From NCBI GenBank assembly GCA_041749075.1, contig JBGTBY010000028.1, positions 1 through 64,000 on the forward strand: a stretch of DNA of 64,000 nt, given 5' to 3'. Each line of letters starts with the position of its first letter. The first letter of the stretch is position 1. The notes beneath the pieces were generated by a model, which searched no databases, was not told where the DNA came from, and saw only the letters and a program-made list of their open reading frames with translations. This document shows, one piece after another, positions 41,597 through 50,436 of this stretch. The stretch comes from CAMTWZ01 sp041749075. GTDB lineage: Bacteria > Bacteroidota > Rhodothermia > Balneolales > HLUCCA01. Made by a program: the position numbers and the translations under genes.

Positions 41597-42970
41597 CTAC
41601 CGTTCCAATTGGTATTTCTTGATCTTGTTGTACAGATGGGATCTCATGATGCCGATTTTGTCGGCCGTGGCCGAAATGTTCCAATCATGTTTCTGCAACT
41701 GATGACGGATGAATTCCTTCTCCGTCGCTTCCTTGTACTCCTGAAAATCGGAATATTGCTCCAACACATCATGCAAACTGTGGCGACCTTGCGATTGATT
41801 GGGCTTATTCACCACCAGCTCGATGGTCTTCGCTGTGATGTCCGAACTCATACTCAAAATGCCCAATCGCTCTACCACGTTACGTAATTCACGCACGTTT
41901 CCGGACCACTCCAACTCGCTCAGTGCTACAAGGGCATTGTCGGTGAAATATTTGTCGGCAAACAGGATGTCGCGCTTGCTCAATTCTTCCAAGATGGCTT
42001 TCGCCAGAATGGGGATATCGGTGCTGCGCTCGCGCAACGCCGGCACATGAATCGGAATCACATTCAGGCGATGGTAGACATCCTCGCGGAAGCGTCCTGC
42101 CGCGATTTCCTCTTGAAGATCTTTGTTTGTCGCTGCGATCACACGCACATCGACCGAAATCGTGGATGTCCCTCCAACTCGCGTAATCACATTTTCTTGC
42201 AAGGCGCGCAGCACTTTCGCTTGCGCGGCCAGACTCAGATCGCCGATCTCATCCAAGAACAAGGTTCCGCCAGTGGCTTCCTCGAACTTTCCGATGCGTT
42301 GGCGCACCGCTCCGGTAAACGCCCCTTTTTCATGACCAAATAACTCGCTTTCAATCAGTTCGGTGGGAATTGCCGCGCAGTTCACATCCACAAATGGAGC
42401 GCTGTTTCTCTTGCTGTGCTCATGCAACCAACGAGCCACCAATTCTTTCCCGGTTCCGTTTTCGCCGGAGATGAGCACGCGCGCATCGGTCTGCCCGACG
42501 CGCTTTATGGTCTGGCGGATGGTTTCAATCACGGCACTATCCCCCAGAATATCCTTCACCTGCGTGATCTTTCGACGCATTGTCCGGTTCTGACTCACCA
42601 AGCGGTTCCGATCCAGCGCATTGCGCACCGAAATCAACAATCGGTTCAAATCAGGTGGCTTTTGAAGGAAGTCGAACGCGCCAAGTCGGGTGGATTGGAT
42701 GGCGGTATCGATGGTGCCATGACCCGTAAGCATGATCACCGGAAACTCGATGCCTTTTACATGCAATTCGGATAGGAGTTCGAGTCCGTCCTTCCCTTGC
42801 ATTTTCACATCCAGCAACATCAGATCGATGGGGTTCGATTCGATGACGGTCAACGCCTGAGCGGCGCCATCGGCTTCCAGAATGTGATATCCTTCGAATT
42901 CAAGCACTTCCCGCAACGCTCGGCGGATTCCCGGCTCGTCGTCGGTCAGAAGGATCGTGGCATGGCGCAT
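41597..42970 (-). CDS. sigma-54-dependent response regulator (NtrC family)
   Basis: 457 residues in three parts: a receiver domain (1-120) with phospho-acceptor Asp54 (LLLDVKMQGKDG) and the acidic pair LTDDEPG; an AAA+ domain with Walker A GENGTGKE (169-176), GAFTGA (216-221) for sigma-54 contact and Walker B GGTLFLDEIGDLS; and a Fis-type helix-turn-helix at the end (ISATADKIGIMRSHLYNKIK). It activates sigma-54 promoters when phosphorylated. No histidine kinase is nearby, so its partner is unknown. It follows ptsN by 3 bases; rpoN is not in the window. Confidence 0.96.
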   Translation of the reverse strand: MRHATILLTDDEPGIRRALREVLEFEGYHILEADGAAQALTVIESNPIDLMLLDVKMQGKDGLELLSELHVKGIEFPVIMLTGHGTIDTAIQSTRLGAFDFLQKPPDLNRLLISVRNALDRNRLVSQNRTMRRKITQVKDILGDSAVIETIRQTIKRVGQTDARVLISGENGTGKELVARWLHEHSKRNSAPFVDVNCAAIPTELIESELFGHEKGAFTGAVRQRIGKFEEATGGTLFLDEIGDLSLAAQAKVLRALQENVITRVGGTSTISVDVRVIAATNKDLQEEIAAGRFREDVYHRLNVIPIHVPALRERSTDIPILAKAILEELSKRDILFADKYFTDNALVALSELEWSGNVRELRNVVERLGILSMSSDITAKTIELVVNKPNQSQGRHSLHDVLEQYSDFQEYKEATEKEFIRHQLQKHDWNISATADKIGIMRSHLYNKIKKYQLER

Positions 42971-42973
42971 GGA

Positions 42974-43438
42974 TCAGACCATCTTCAATTCTTCGCTCTG
43001 GAACTTCGCCAGAATCTGTTCAATCGTGGCGCATTCAAGCAGTTCAAGACGAAATCCATCATTGTTCATCAGTCTGGAAATGCGGCTGAGCAGACGGATG
43101 TGGGTGCTGGATTGGGACTCGGGTCCAACCACCAAAAACAATTGCGACACCGGCATCTGGTCGATCGAGCCATACTCGATCGGTGTTTCGAGCTTGGCAT
43201 AGGCCATCTGACTCGATTCCAGGCCGTTCGCTTTTCCATGCGGAATGGCCAATCCTTTTCCGACTCCGGTCGACATCACCCGTTCTCTTTCCATCACCGC
43301 ACGAATCATCGCATTCAGATCGGATTCGGGATGTCGGGAAGCGATGGATTCGGTTAAGAAACGGATCGCATCCTCTTTATTAGTGACCTTCAGGGAAGGA
43401 AAAACATTCGATGAATTCAGGAATTCGGATATGCGCAT
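42974..43438 (-). CDS. ptsN: PTS IIA-Ntr component (PtsN-like)
   Basis: 154 residues. Single EIIA-Ntr/fructose-type domain with the phosphorylatable His67 in GKGLAIPHGKANG, preceded by VMERERVMSTGVG and followed by MPVSQLFLVVGPESQSSTHI, then RLLSRISRLM. In other bacteria PtsN, phosphorylated by NPr/EI-Ntr, adjusts potassium transport and sigma-54 networks. Here it precedes a sigma-54 activator (3-base gap). The antiporter at 38206 carries a homologous domain without the His. EI-Ntr and NPr genes are outside the window. It could also be a sugar-specific IIA, but no permease is near. Confidence 0.85.
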   Translation of the reverse strand: MRISEFLNSSNVFPSLKVTNKEDAIRFLTESIASRHPESDLNAMIRAVMERERVMSTGVGKGLAIPHGKANGLESSQMAYAKLETPIEYGSIDQMPVSQLFLVVGPESQSSTHIRLLSRISRLMNNDGFRLELLECATIEQILAKFQSEELKMV

Positions 43439-43458
43439 GCCGCTTGGTTACATGGGGT

Positions 43459-43488
43459 TTGACTACCGCAAAGACGCCCAAATATAGT
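43459..43488 (+). promoter_or_regulatory. putative promoter for ccmB-holB-dapF-plug operon
   Basis: TTGACT (43459-43464) and TATAGT (43483-43488) are 18 bases apart, close to the sigma-70 consensus. TTTG at 43458-43461 followed 21 bases later by TA also fits the Bacteroidota -33/-7 layout loosely. The start codon is 10 bases after the second box, implying a very short leader. Confidence 0.4.
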
Positions 43489-43498
43489 AACTTCTGAC

Positions 43499-44167
43499 AT
43501 GCCTTCCCTTCACAGAGCCACCATCATTCTGCAGAACGATTTCCGGATGGAACTTCGGTCCCGCTTTGGTTTGAACAGCGTTTTCGCCTTCGTCGCCTCC
43601 GCCTTATTTGTGTCTGTTTTCTTGCTGAATGCGCCTGAAATTGGCGCAAAAGCGCAAGCCGGACTCCTATGGCTTATTCTACTGTTCGCCGCGCTGTCGT
43701 CGCTGTCACGAAGCTTCATTTCCGAGGCCGAACGCCGTACCGATCTGCTCCTCCGCTTGCACAGCGATCCCTTGGCGGTATTCATGGGCAAGTACTTATT
43801 CAACCTGCTCTTCACACTGCTTTTCGCAGGCAGCACGGTACTGCTGTTCGTGCTGTTACTGTCGATCGAGCCGAAATCCGCCGGGCTCCTTGCCCTCGCC
43901 ACGTTTCTGGGCTCGGCCGGACTCACAGCCGTCACAACCATGATGGCCGCATTGGTGAGCCGCACGACGCAGCGAGGCGCGCTGTTCAGCGTGGTTTGCA
44001 TGCCTTTGTTGGTCCCCTTGCTCCTGTTGTCCGGAAAGCTCACCTTGGCTGGAATCAGTGGTGGCGACATCAACCTTCATTTCAATGAGATCTTCGCATT
44101 GGTCGGCTTCATCGGTGCCATCATGACGGTTTCCGTGCTCTTGTTCGAAACCATTTGGGAGTCGTGA
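43499..44167 (+). CDS. ccmB: heme exporter protein CcmB
   Basis: 222 residues, the family's usual length, with six hydrophobic helices. The N-terminus ILQNDFRMELRSRFGLNSVF and the segment RSFISEAERRTDLLLRLHSD, then PLAVFMGKYLFNLLFTL, are typical of CcmB, the membrane part of the CcmAB(C) complex used in cytochrome c maturation. The ATPase gene ccmA and ccmC are not adjacent; holB follows with TGATG overlap. ccm genes separated from one another occur in this group, but their presence elsewhere must be checked. Confidence 0.88.
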   Translation: MPSLHRATIILQNDFRMELRSRFGLNSVFAFVASALFVSVFLLNAPEIGAKAQAGLLWLILLFAALSSLSRSFISEAERRTDLLLRLHSDPLAVFMGKYLFNLLFTLLFAGSTVLLFVLLLSIEPKSAGLLALATFLGSAGLTAVTTMMAALVSRTTQRGALFSVVCMPLLVPLLLLSGKLTLAGISGGDINLHFNEIFALVGFIGAIMTVSVLLFETIWES

Positions 44168-45351
44168 TGATGGAAATCGGCAAAGAATCCATCCTCGGCC
44201 AGGCACGAGTGAAAGAGGAATTAGGGCAGATCATCGCCAGCGAGAGGGTGTCGCATGCCTATTTGTTCACAGGTCCGGTTGGCGTCGGAAAAAAAGCATT
44301 GGCGTTGGCGTTTGCTGAGGCGTTGAACGGCGTTCGGAATCTGAATCCGTTAGGCGAGTATGCCACATCCACGAAAAGCTCGTGGATCAAGCATCCCGAC
44401 ATCCATGTGTTCATCCCGCTTCCAAGCGTGGTGTCGCAAACGGAATTGCGCGAACGCCTCATGATGTTGGCCGAGGACCCGTATGCGGTGGTCGATTTTG
44501 GACTGCGCCCGGCGTTAGGGAATGATGCCGACTCGAAAAATCGGAATGCGTTTTACTCGGTGCCCTACTATCATGAGGAGATTCGCCCGAGCATGTTCCT
44601 CAAGCCGAACGAGGGACGATATACGGTCGTGATCATCACGGGCATCGAAAAGATGCAAGAAAAAGTGGCGAACGCCTTTCTGAAACTGCTTGAAGAACCT
44701 CCGGAGGATGTGGTTTTTCTGCTGGTTACAGACCAATTCAATTTGTTGCTTCCTACCATCGTGTCGAGATGCCAGATTTTGCGGTGTCAAGCGCTCACGA
44801 CTGAAGAAATCGGCGGAGCGCTGCAACAACGCGACGGACGAACTCAAGCCGATGCGGAATATCTCGCTCGTGTGTCGGCGGGAAATTACAGTCTCGCGCG
44901 GTTTTATGATGTCGAGTCACTTCGAAGCATCCGAAACGAAATTGTGGATTTTCTGCGTGCCAGTTATCTGATGGATCCGAAACCGATTTTGGACATCGCC
45001 CTGAAATGGTCGTCGCAACACAATTCCGAGGCACAACAGCAGATTCTGAATCTGTTGGAGATTTTCTTGCGGGATTTGTTGCTATACCGCGCGACGGGTG
45101 ATGAAACCCGCATCACGAATCTGGATCAGAAAGACGTGATCGCCAAATTCGTGGGGTCCTTGCAAAACGCCCGCATCGAAGACATGATCACCGAAATCCA
45201 TGAGGGTCGCAAGCAGTACGCATCGAATGTGAACTCGAAAATATGGTTCACGGTCCTTGCCTTGCGTTACGGCGCCCTTATGCGTGGCAGCGACACGACC
45301 ATCACCGATGAAACCGCTTGGAAGCATCTTCCCGCATCGGTATGGGTATGA
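44167..45351 (+). CDS. holB: DNA polymerase III delta-prime subunit (HolB-like)
   Basis: 394 residues from the ATG overlapping the ccmB stop (TGATG). Clamp-loader AAA+ protein with SILGQARVKEELGQIIASER, Walker A-like GPVGVGKKALALAFAEAL, and the sensor/SRC region AFLKLLEEPPEDVVFLLVTD, then LPTIVSRCQIL. It helps load the beta clamp. The zinc-binding Cys cluster found in many DnaX/HolB proteins is absent (LGEYATSTKSSWIKHPDI in its place), as in related Bacteroidota proteins I would expect. The stop overlaps dapF by 4 bases. Confidence 0.85.
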   Translation: MMEIGKESILGQARVKEELGQIIASERVSHAYLFTGPVGVGKKALALAFAEALNGVRNLNPLGEYATSTKSSWIKHPDIHVFIPLPSVVSQTELRERLMMLAEDPYAVVDFGLRPALGNDADSKNRNAFYSVPYYHEEIRPSMFLKPNEGRYTVVIITGIEKMQEKVANAFLKLLEEPPEDVVFLLVTDQFNLLLPTIVSRCQILRCQALTTEEIGGALQQRDGRTQADAEYLARVSAGNYSLARFYDVESLRSIRNEIVDFLRASYLMDPKPILDIALKWSSQHNSEAQQQILNLLEIFLRDLLLYRATGDETRITNLDQKDVIAKFVGSLQNARIEDMITEIHEGRKQYASNVNSKIWFTVLALRYGALMRGSDTTITDETAWKHLPASVWV

Positions 45352-46136
45352 TCCGATTCGTCAAAATGCAAGGTGCTGGCAACGATTTCGTGGTGATCGA
45401 CAACCGGGAATCTCGCTTCAGTTTGGATGAAATCATCGCCTTCACGCCACGCCTCTGCGATCGGCGGACTGGCATCGGTGCGGATGGGATTCTTGTGCTG
45501 GATGCATCCCAAAAAGCGGATTTCGCCATGATCTATCGCAATGCCGATGGTAGCGATGCCGGCATGTGTGGAAATGGCGGCCGATGCATCGCCGCATTCG
45601 CCATCTCAAACGGGTTTCCTGCCATGCATCGCTTTGAATGCAATTCCAAGATTTACGAGGCTTCCAAGCACGTTCAGCACATCCGACTGTCCTTCCCTGT
45701 CACCACAATCGTGACCCCAATCACAGATGGATTCCGAATCGATACCGGCACCGATCATATCGTGGTTCCGGTCACATCCGAAGAACTGCATGACTCCGCC
45801 ACACTTATCGCCCGTGGACGCACCCTTCGGCACCGGCATAACGCGAATGTAAATTTCGTGTGTGAACGAAAGGATGAACACGTTGTCGATATCGTGACCT
45901 ATGAGCGCGGTGTCGAAGATATCACCCTTGCTTGCGGAACCGGGGCTTTGGCCGCGGTAACCTGGTGGCATCATGCGTTCGGGCAAAACATGACATCCAT
46001 CAACCAATTCCCCGTCCATTCAAAAGGTGGAACGCTGTTGGTGGACCTCGCATTCAACCCTGTATCCCCATCTTACCAAAATTATCATTTAACCGGTCCG
46101 GCCATTCGTGTCTTTGAAGGCGTTATTCATTTGTAG
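45348..46136 (+). CDS. dapF: diaminopimelate epimerase
   Basis: 262 residues from the ATG at 45348, which overlaps the holB stop (ATGA); earlier in-frame codons lie inside holB. Converts LL- to meso-diaminopimelate for lysine and peptidoglycan. Catalytic cysteines are Cys74 (AGMCGNGGRC) and Cys196 (LACGTGALAA). N-terminal FVKMQGAGNDFVVIDN and the stretch RRTGIGADGILVL are diagnostic. Both catalytic residues are present, so the enzyme should be active. The next gene starts inside its 3' end. Confidence 0.96.
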   Translation: MIRFVKMQGAGNDFVVIDNRESRFSLDEIIAFTPRLCDRRTGIGADGILVLDASQKADFAMIYRNADGSDAGMCGNGGRCIAAFAISNGFPAMHRFECNSKIYEASKHVQHIRLSFPVTTIVTPITDGFRIDTGTDHIVVPVTSEELHDSATLIARGRTLRHRHNANVNFVCERKDEHVVDIVTYERGVEDITLACGTGALAAVTWWHHAFGQNMTSINQFPVHSKGGTLLVDLAFNPVSPSYQNYHLTGPAIRVFEGVIHL

Positions 46137-47310
46137 TTGCATCGTTGCGGCGGGGTGTATCACACCGGGACGTGGTCCGTCGTCGAACCGCGTACCTCCC
46201 GTTGTGGCAAGTGCGGCGTTGGAATCCGGGGCGTCGAATGGCATTCCCATCATCACTCTACGCGGCGGTAGCCTCACGTTGCGATTCGATGTGTTTCAGT
46301 CGGATGTGAGCTATTACCGCGTAAGTGTGCGTCAAATGACTCGAAATTGGTCCGATGGTCCATTACTGCCAGGCATGTACCTTCGTGGCGTTTCTGAGGA
46401 TGTGGTCTCGGAAGGTGTTCCATCCACATCCCAGCAGCCACTCTATACGGCGTATACCTACCGCTTCCCGAACGAAAACATGGGCGTCTTTGTAAGCGGA
46501 AATTTTATGATGGATGTGATCGATCCGTATTCCGGAATCCGTATGCTGTCGTTGCCGTTCATGGTGAGCGAGGATGTCGGAGAAGCGGATTTCAAGGTGG
46601 AAGAGTTGTTTAACCAGCATCCGCGCCACCGAATGGTCCATCAACCCTTTCTGGATTACCATTACCCAGCCGAATTCCGAATGCCGGAATTGGACATTCA
46701 CGTTGCCTTCGTTCAGAATCGGTGGTGGACCGATCAGCTCATGTCCACCATCAAGGATCAATCTCAAGACGGCACTCTATCCTATCATCTCCCACGGGAG
46801 GACTCCTTTATTGGCTCATTGGATGTGTATTCGTACACCTTGACGGATGTGGGTCGACTCACAACTGATGTGGTTCAAGCGGATGTCGGCGTTGCAACAC
46901 CATCCGTTGTGAAAAATCCGGATGTGGATGGCCTAACTCGACCAATCGTCTCGGCTTGGGTCAATTCCCCATCCCCTCGACGCTCACGTGATGCGAGATA
47001 TGGACAGGTCACGTTCCAATTCGAGACCACTCGTGCCCAATCACCGATGTACGTTTCGGGCACGTTCAACAATTGGCGGCCTCGGGCGGAAGATCGGCTG
47101 TGGTTTGACGACGCCTCGGGTTATTGGGTCAATACACGTTTGCTCAAAGAAGGCACACATCGGTACTCCTACGTCACGGAAACGGACCGATATGCCTATT
47201 CCAGCGTGATGGCAGGCTCGGCTCACGAGTACACGGCGCTGGTATATATGTTCGATCCCGGGAGCCGGTACGACCGACTCCTGAAGACCGTGACGAGAAA
47301 CACCCGCTAG
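46108..47310 (+). CDS. type IX secretion plug protein homologue (DUF5103), lipoprotein
   Basis: 400 residues from the GTG at 46108 (a TTG at 46114 is possible), overlapping dapF by 29 bases. Signal peptide LKALFICSCIVAAGC with a lipobox. The body follows the DUF5103 pattern: YYRVSVRQMTRNWSDGPLLP, YTAYTYRFPNENMGVFVSGN, HRMVHQPFLDYHYP, LDIHVAFVQNRWW, SFIGSLDVYSY. The C-terminal part has a sandwich domain YVSGTFNNWRPRAED, then EGTHRYSYV. DUF5103 proteins include Plug, which caps the SprA translocon of the T9SS in Flavobacterium. No other T9SS gene is in the window. Converges with the next gene (CTAG shared stops). Confidence 0.75.
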   Translation: MSLKALFICSCIVAAGCITPGRGPSSNRVPPVVASAALESGASNGIPIITLRGGSLTLRFDVFQSDVSYYRVSVRQMTRNWSDGPLLPGMYLRGVSEDVVSEGVPSTSQQPLYTAYTYRFPNENMGVFVSGNFMMDVIDPYSGIRMLSLPFMVSEDVGEADFKVEELFNQHPRHRMVHQPFLDYHYPAEFRMPELDIHVAFVQNRWWTDQLMSTIKDQSQDGTLSYHLPREDSFIGSLDVYSYTLTDVGRLTTDVVQADVGVATPSVVKNPDVDGLTRPIVSAWVNSPSPRRSRDARYGQVTFQFETTRAQSPMYVSGTFNNWRPRAEDRLWFDDASGYWVNTRLLKEGTHRYSYVTETDRYAYSSVMAGSAHEYTALVYMFDPGSRYDRLLKTVTRNTR

Positions 47311-50300
47311 TAGTCGATACCAATGCTGATGTAATCGTATCGCTTCCCGAAGCCGTTTTTGCCATATTCCCAACCGAAATCAAATCGGAGTGGAATGCCG
47401 AGCAAGATGGTGCGAAGTGCGAATCCGGCGCCAACAAGGGTTTCTTGTGCTTGAACAGAGCCAGTTCTTGTGCTCCATGCCTGACCCACATCCACAAACG
47501 CCGCTCCGGTGATGTTGTACAACGGAATGAGGGGAATCGGACCCGGAAGCAACGCCGCGATCAACGGGAATCGGAATTCGGCATTAAACAATGCGAAACG
47601 ATCCCCGATGGTGGAGCTGTACACGTGTCCACGCATCGGCAATGCAGGTAGCGTGAAGAAAATATCTTCGAGCCGGTCGATTGGGATTTCATTTTGCCAC
47701 TGGTAGTTGATCCAGTTTTCGATGCCACCCAAATAGAAGTTCTGCTTGTCCCGACCTAAGGAAATGGCTCCGGATCCACGAAGTGCGATGGTGTAATAGC
47801 CACGTCCTCCAAGTGGGATATAGTAGCGCGCATCGGTCATAAGGGATGCGAATGTGAGCACATCCTTCCCGAGTGGCGGACTTCCGGTGAGCGATACGGC
47901 CACCCTGGACCCGCTTACCGGTGTGATGAAGCCCGGTTGCGTGAAATCACGCGTATAGGTCAAGGATGGATACACGAAGTAGCGTTTGTCATTGATTCTA
48001 TCTTGGAAAGGATCCAAACTGGATACATCCTGACTGATAGTGATGAAGCTCGCTCCATAATCGATCCGCTCGAATTTGTTCAAGGGGTATGAGAACGAAG
48101 GTCCGCCTCCATAAAAACGATACCGCACCAGATTCCCATCGAAGGTTTGGAAATTCCTGGAGGTATGGAAGTAATTCAACGTGAAGTTCGTCCGGTTCTT
48201 GAAATACCCATAACTGAGCGCATAATCACTGTTCCGAAGATCGAAAACCAGGTTGGACGCGAAATACAGCTGATGATCACCGAGCAGATCACTGAACACG
48301 ACTTGCGACAAGGCGAACACGCCATACCCAGTAGAGAGTGAACCTCCCGCATAGCTGAAATCGGGTGTGAAATTCAGACGGTATTTCCGGGGGATAAAGC
48401 GTCCATCTTCCAAACGACTATCGGATGGCGAGAAAATATCTTCAAGCAGAACGTCTCCTGTGTCAGGATCTTCCAAGTCGCCGAATTGGTAATTCCGGAA
48501 ATCGATCACATTCGGATCATCTGAGGCTTCCGGTACGGATGTGGTTTCAACAGGGGTTTCTGGCTCACTATTCACAACTTGGTCCGCATAACCGATTGCC
48601 GGAACGCGCTGCTCACTTGATGTGGTCAGTCTGGATGCCGCCCATAAATTGGGTTCCAAAGGCACGGTTTTCACACGGTTCAACGGATTTTGAAGTAGAA
48701 ACACATCCAAATACCCGCCATTGATCGAGTTGATGGCGATTTTGCTGGCATCATTGGTCACCGACATCTGCATCACGCCGCTAATCAGATCTGTGACGGG
48801 TGAACTTTCCCGCGTTTGCAAATCCATCACATAAATATTCTGGATTCCATTTTGATCGGAGATGAAAAATAACTTGCCTCCAGATGTCTCAATCGGGCGC
48901 ATTTCAGACCAGTTGGATGTCATGGTGAGGCGGTCTGCCCGTGCGGTTCCGATCTTCACCGAATAGAGATCGGTCTGGTTCATGTCGGGCTGGAGCAGTT
49001 GGTTGAACCCTACTTTGTGGGTGTTCAATGCGGTCTTGTCTCCGCGATCCGATGCGAAATACACAGATTGTGAGTCCATCGACCAGTACGGGTCGCTATC
49101 ACTGAAGATGTCGTTGGTCAGGTTCATCAAGGTGTTGTCCTTGAGGTTGTAGACATAAATATCCACAAATGGGCCATTGCTGCCTTGGAAGGCGATCTTG
49201 TCACCATCTGGCGACCACGACACCGAGCCGATGGAATTCAAATCCGGGAAGCGCAATTTCTTGGATTTTCCACTACGATACTCCACGATCGCGATATCGT
49301 GCTTGCCATCGGAGCGAGTGGATAATGCGAGTTGGGAGCCATCGGGCGACCAGCTCAGATTCGGACGCAAAATGTTCAGCTCTTCGAAATCAACATTGTC
49401 TTCGCCTTTGATCAGGGTTTTGAGCACGCGGCCATCGATCGCTGAAATCACAACCACATCAAAATACCCTCTCTTGTTTGTGATAAGCGCGATTCGGTCG
49501 CCTTGCGGCGTGATGGAAGGACTCGTGTTATACGATCCCGCGATTTCGCGCTTCGTAATATGCTGCGTGATTTCGCGAAGGCTTTCCCGATTCGTGATCT
49601 CCGGCCAGTAGCGCCGACGAAGCCATTCCTGCCAATTTTCAGAAAGTCGCTCCAAATCCATCCCCAATGAGAGCCGCATCCCCTGTTCCACGCTTCGTGT
49701 GTCTTTGATACGGGCCAGCATTTCGGCGATTTTCTCGCGACCATACACCTCGGTGATATAAAACCACATCGACTGACCGCCACGATATGCGAAATAACCT
49801 TGCAAGTACGGAATCGGGGGAAGGTAGGTGTTCATAACGGCATCCCGGATGAACATGTCGGTGTTCGTGTCCCAACCCAATGCGGTAAATTCGGCCAGGC
49901 CTTCTTCAAACCACAATGGAAACACCAACTGGATGTTGTTACTGATGATGGATTGAAGCGAACCGCCATAGAACATGTCGTTGAACACGGCGTGCACCAA
50001 TTCGTGATGCAAGGTGCGGCGAAAATCGCTGTAATCGCCTTGGAACGGTAGGGTGATGCGATTTTTGTATTTGTCGGTCACGCCACCTATGCCTTGAACA
50101 TCATCTGGCAACGGAACGACGTTCGTCTGACTGAATTCGCCATGCGAGGCATAAATGATGACCTGGATACGGTCTGCGATTTCATGACCGAAATCCTTTT
50201 TCAGCTGCTTGTATGCCGCTTCCAAGCTATAGGCGCTGAATTCGGCCAGGTAGTAGTTTTTCGTGTCGTAATAGTACACATCGAAGTGATCCGATTGGAT

Positions 50301-50426
50301 GTAGCGCCAATCGAAATCGGCATATTGCACCCGGTTCTTCCCATAGGAGAAGTATTGAGCGTTAGCGGATCCAAGCGGAAGCAGCATAGCCGCTAGCAAA
50401 AGGAAAACAGACGTGGATTTCATCAT
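47307..50426 (-). CDS. metallopeptidase/beta-propeller/outer-membrane barrel fusion protein
   Basis: 1039 residues with signal peptide (MMKSTSVFLLLAAMLLPLGS, then ANAQ). Part one (25-290) is a gluzincin-type peptidase domain with HHELVH (His141, Glu142, His145) and downstream PLWFEEGLAEF (Glu175). Part two (~310-640) is a TolB/PD40 propeller with repeats such as LSWSPDGSQLALS, VSWSPDGDKIAFQ, DPYWSMDSQSVYFAS. Part three (~690-1039) is a BamA/TamA-like outer-membrane barrel (RDFTQPGFITPVSGSRVAVS) ending RYDYISIGIDY with a terminal aromatic. Similar to surface-antigen proteins of FCB bacteria; function unknown. It lies 10 bases after rnr. Confidence 0.8.
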   Translation of the reverse strand: MMKSTSVFLLLAAMLLPLGSANAQYFSYGKNRVQYADFDWRYIQSDHFDVYYYDTKNYYLAEFSAYSLEAAYKQLKKDFGHEIADRIQVIIYASHGEFSQTNVVPLPDDVQGIGGVTDKYKNRITLPFQGDYSDFRRTLHHELVHAVFNDMFYGGSLQSIISNNIQLVFPLWFEEGLAEFTALGWDTNTDMFIRDAVMNTYLPPIPYLQGYFAYRGGQSMWFYITEVYGREKIAEMLARIKDTRSVEQGMRLSLGMDLERLSENWQEWLRRRYWPEITNRESLREITQHITKREIAGSYNTSPSITPQGDRIALITNKRGYFDVVVISAIDGRVLKTLIKGEDNVDFEELNILRPNLSWSPDGSQLALSTRSDGKHDIAIVEYRSGKSKKLRFPDLNSIGSVSWSPDGDKIAFQGSNGPFVDIYVYNLKDNTLMNLTNDIFSDSDPYWSMDSQSVYFASDRGDKTALNTHKVGFNQLLQPDMNQTDLYSVKIGTARADRLTMTSNWSEMRPIETSGGKLFFISDQNGIQNIYVMDLQTRESSPVTDLISGVMQMSVTNDASKIAINSINGGYLDVFLLQNPLNRVKTVPLEPNLWAASRLTTSSEQRVPAIGYADQVVNSEPETPVETTSVPEASDDPNVIDFRNYQFGDLEDPDTGDVLLEDIFSPSDSRLEDGRFIPRKYRLNFTPDFSYAGGSLSTGYGVFALSQVVFSDLLGDHQLYFASNLVFDLRNSDYALSYGYFKNRTNFTLNYFHTSRNFQTFDGNLVRYRFYGGGPSFSYPLNKFERIDYGASFITISQDVSSLDPFQDRINDKRYFVYPSLTYTRDFTQPGFITPVSGSRVAVSLTGSPPLGKDVLTFASLMTDARYYIPLGGRGYYTIALRGSGAISLGRDKQNFYLGGIENWINYQWQNEIPIDRLEDIFFTLPALPMRGHVYSSTIGDRFALFNAEFRFPLIAALLPGPIPLIPLYNITGAAFVDVGQAWSTRTGSVQAQETLVGAGFALRTILLGIPLRFDFGWEYGKNGFGKRYDYISIGIDY

Positions 50427-50436
50427 AGGGAGTATA

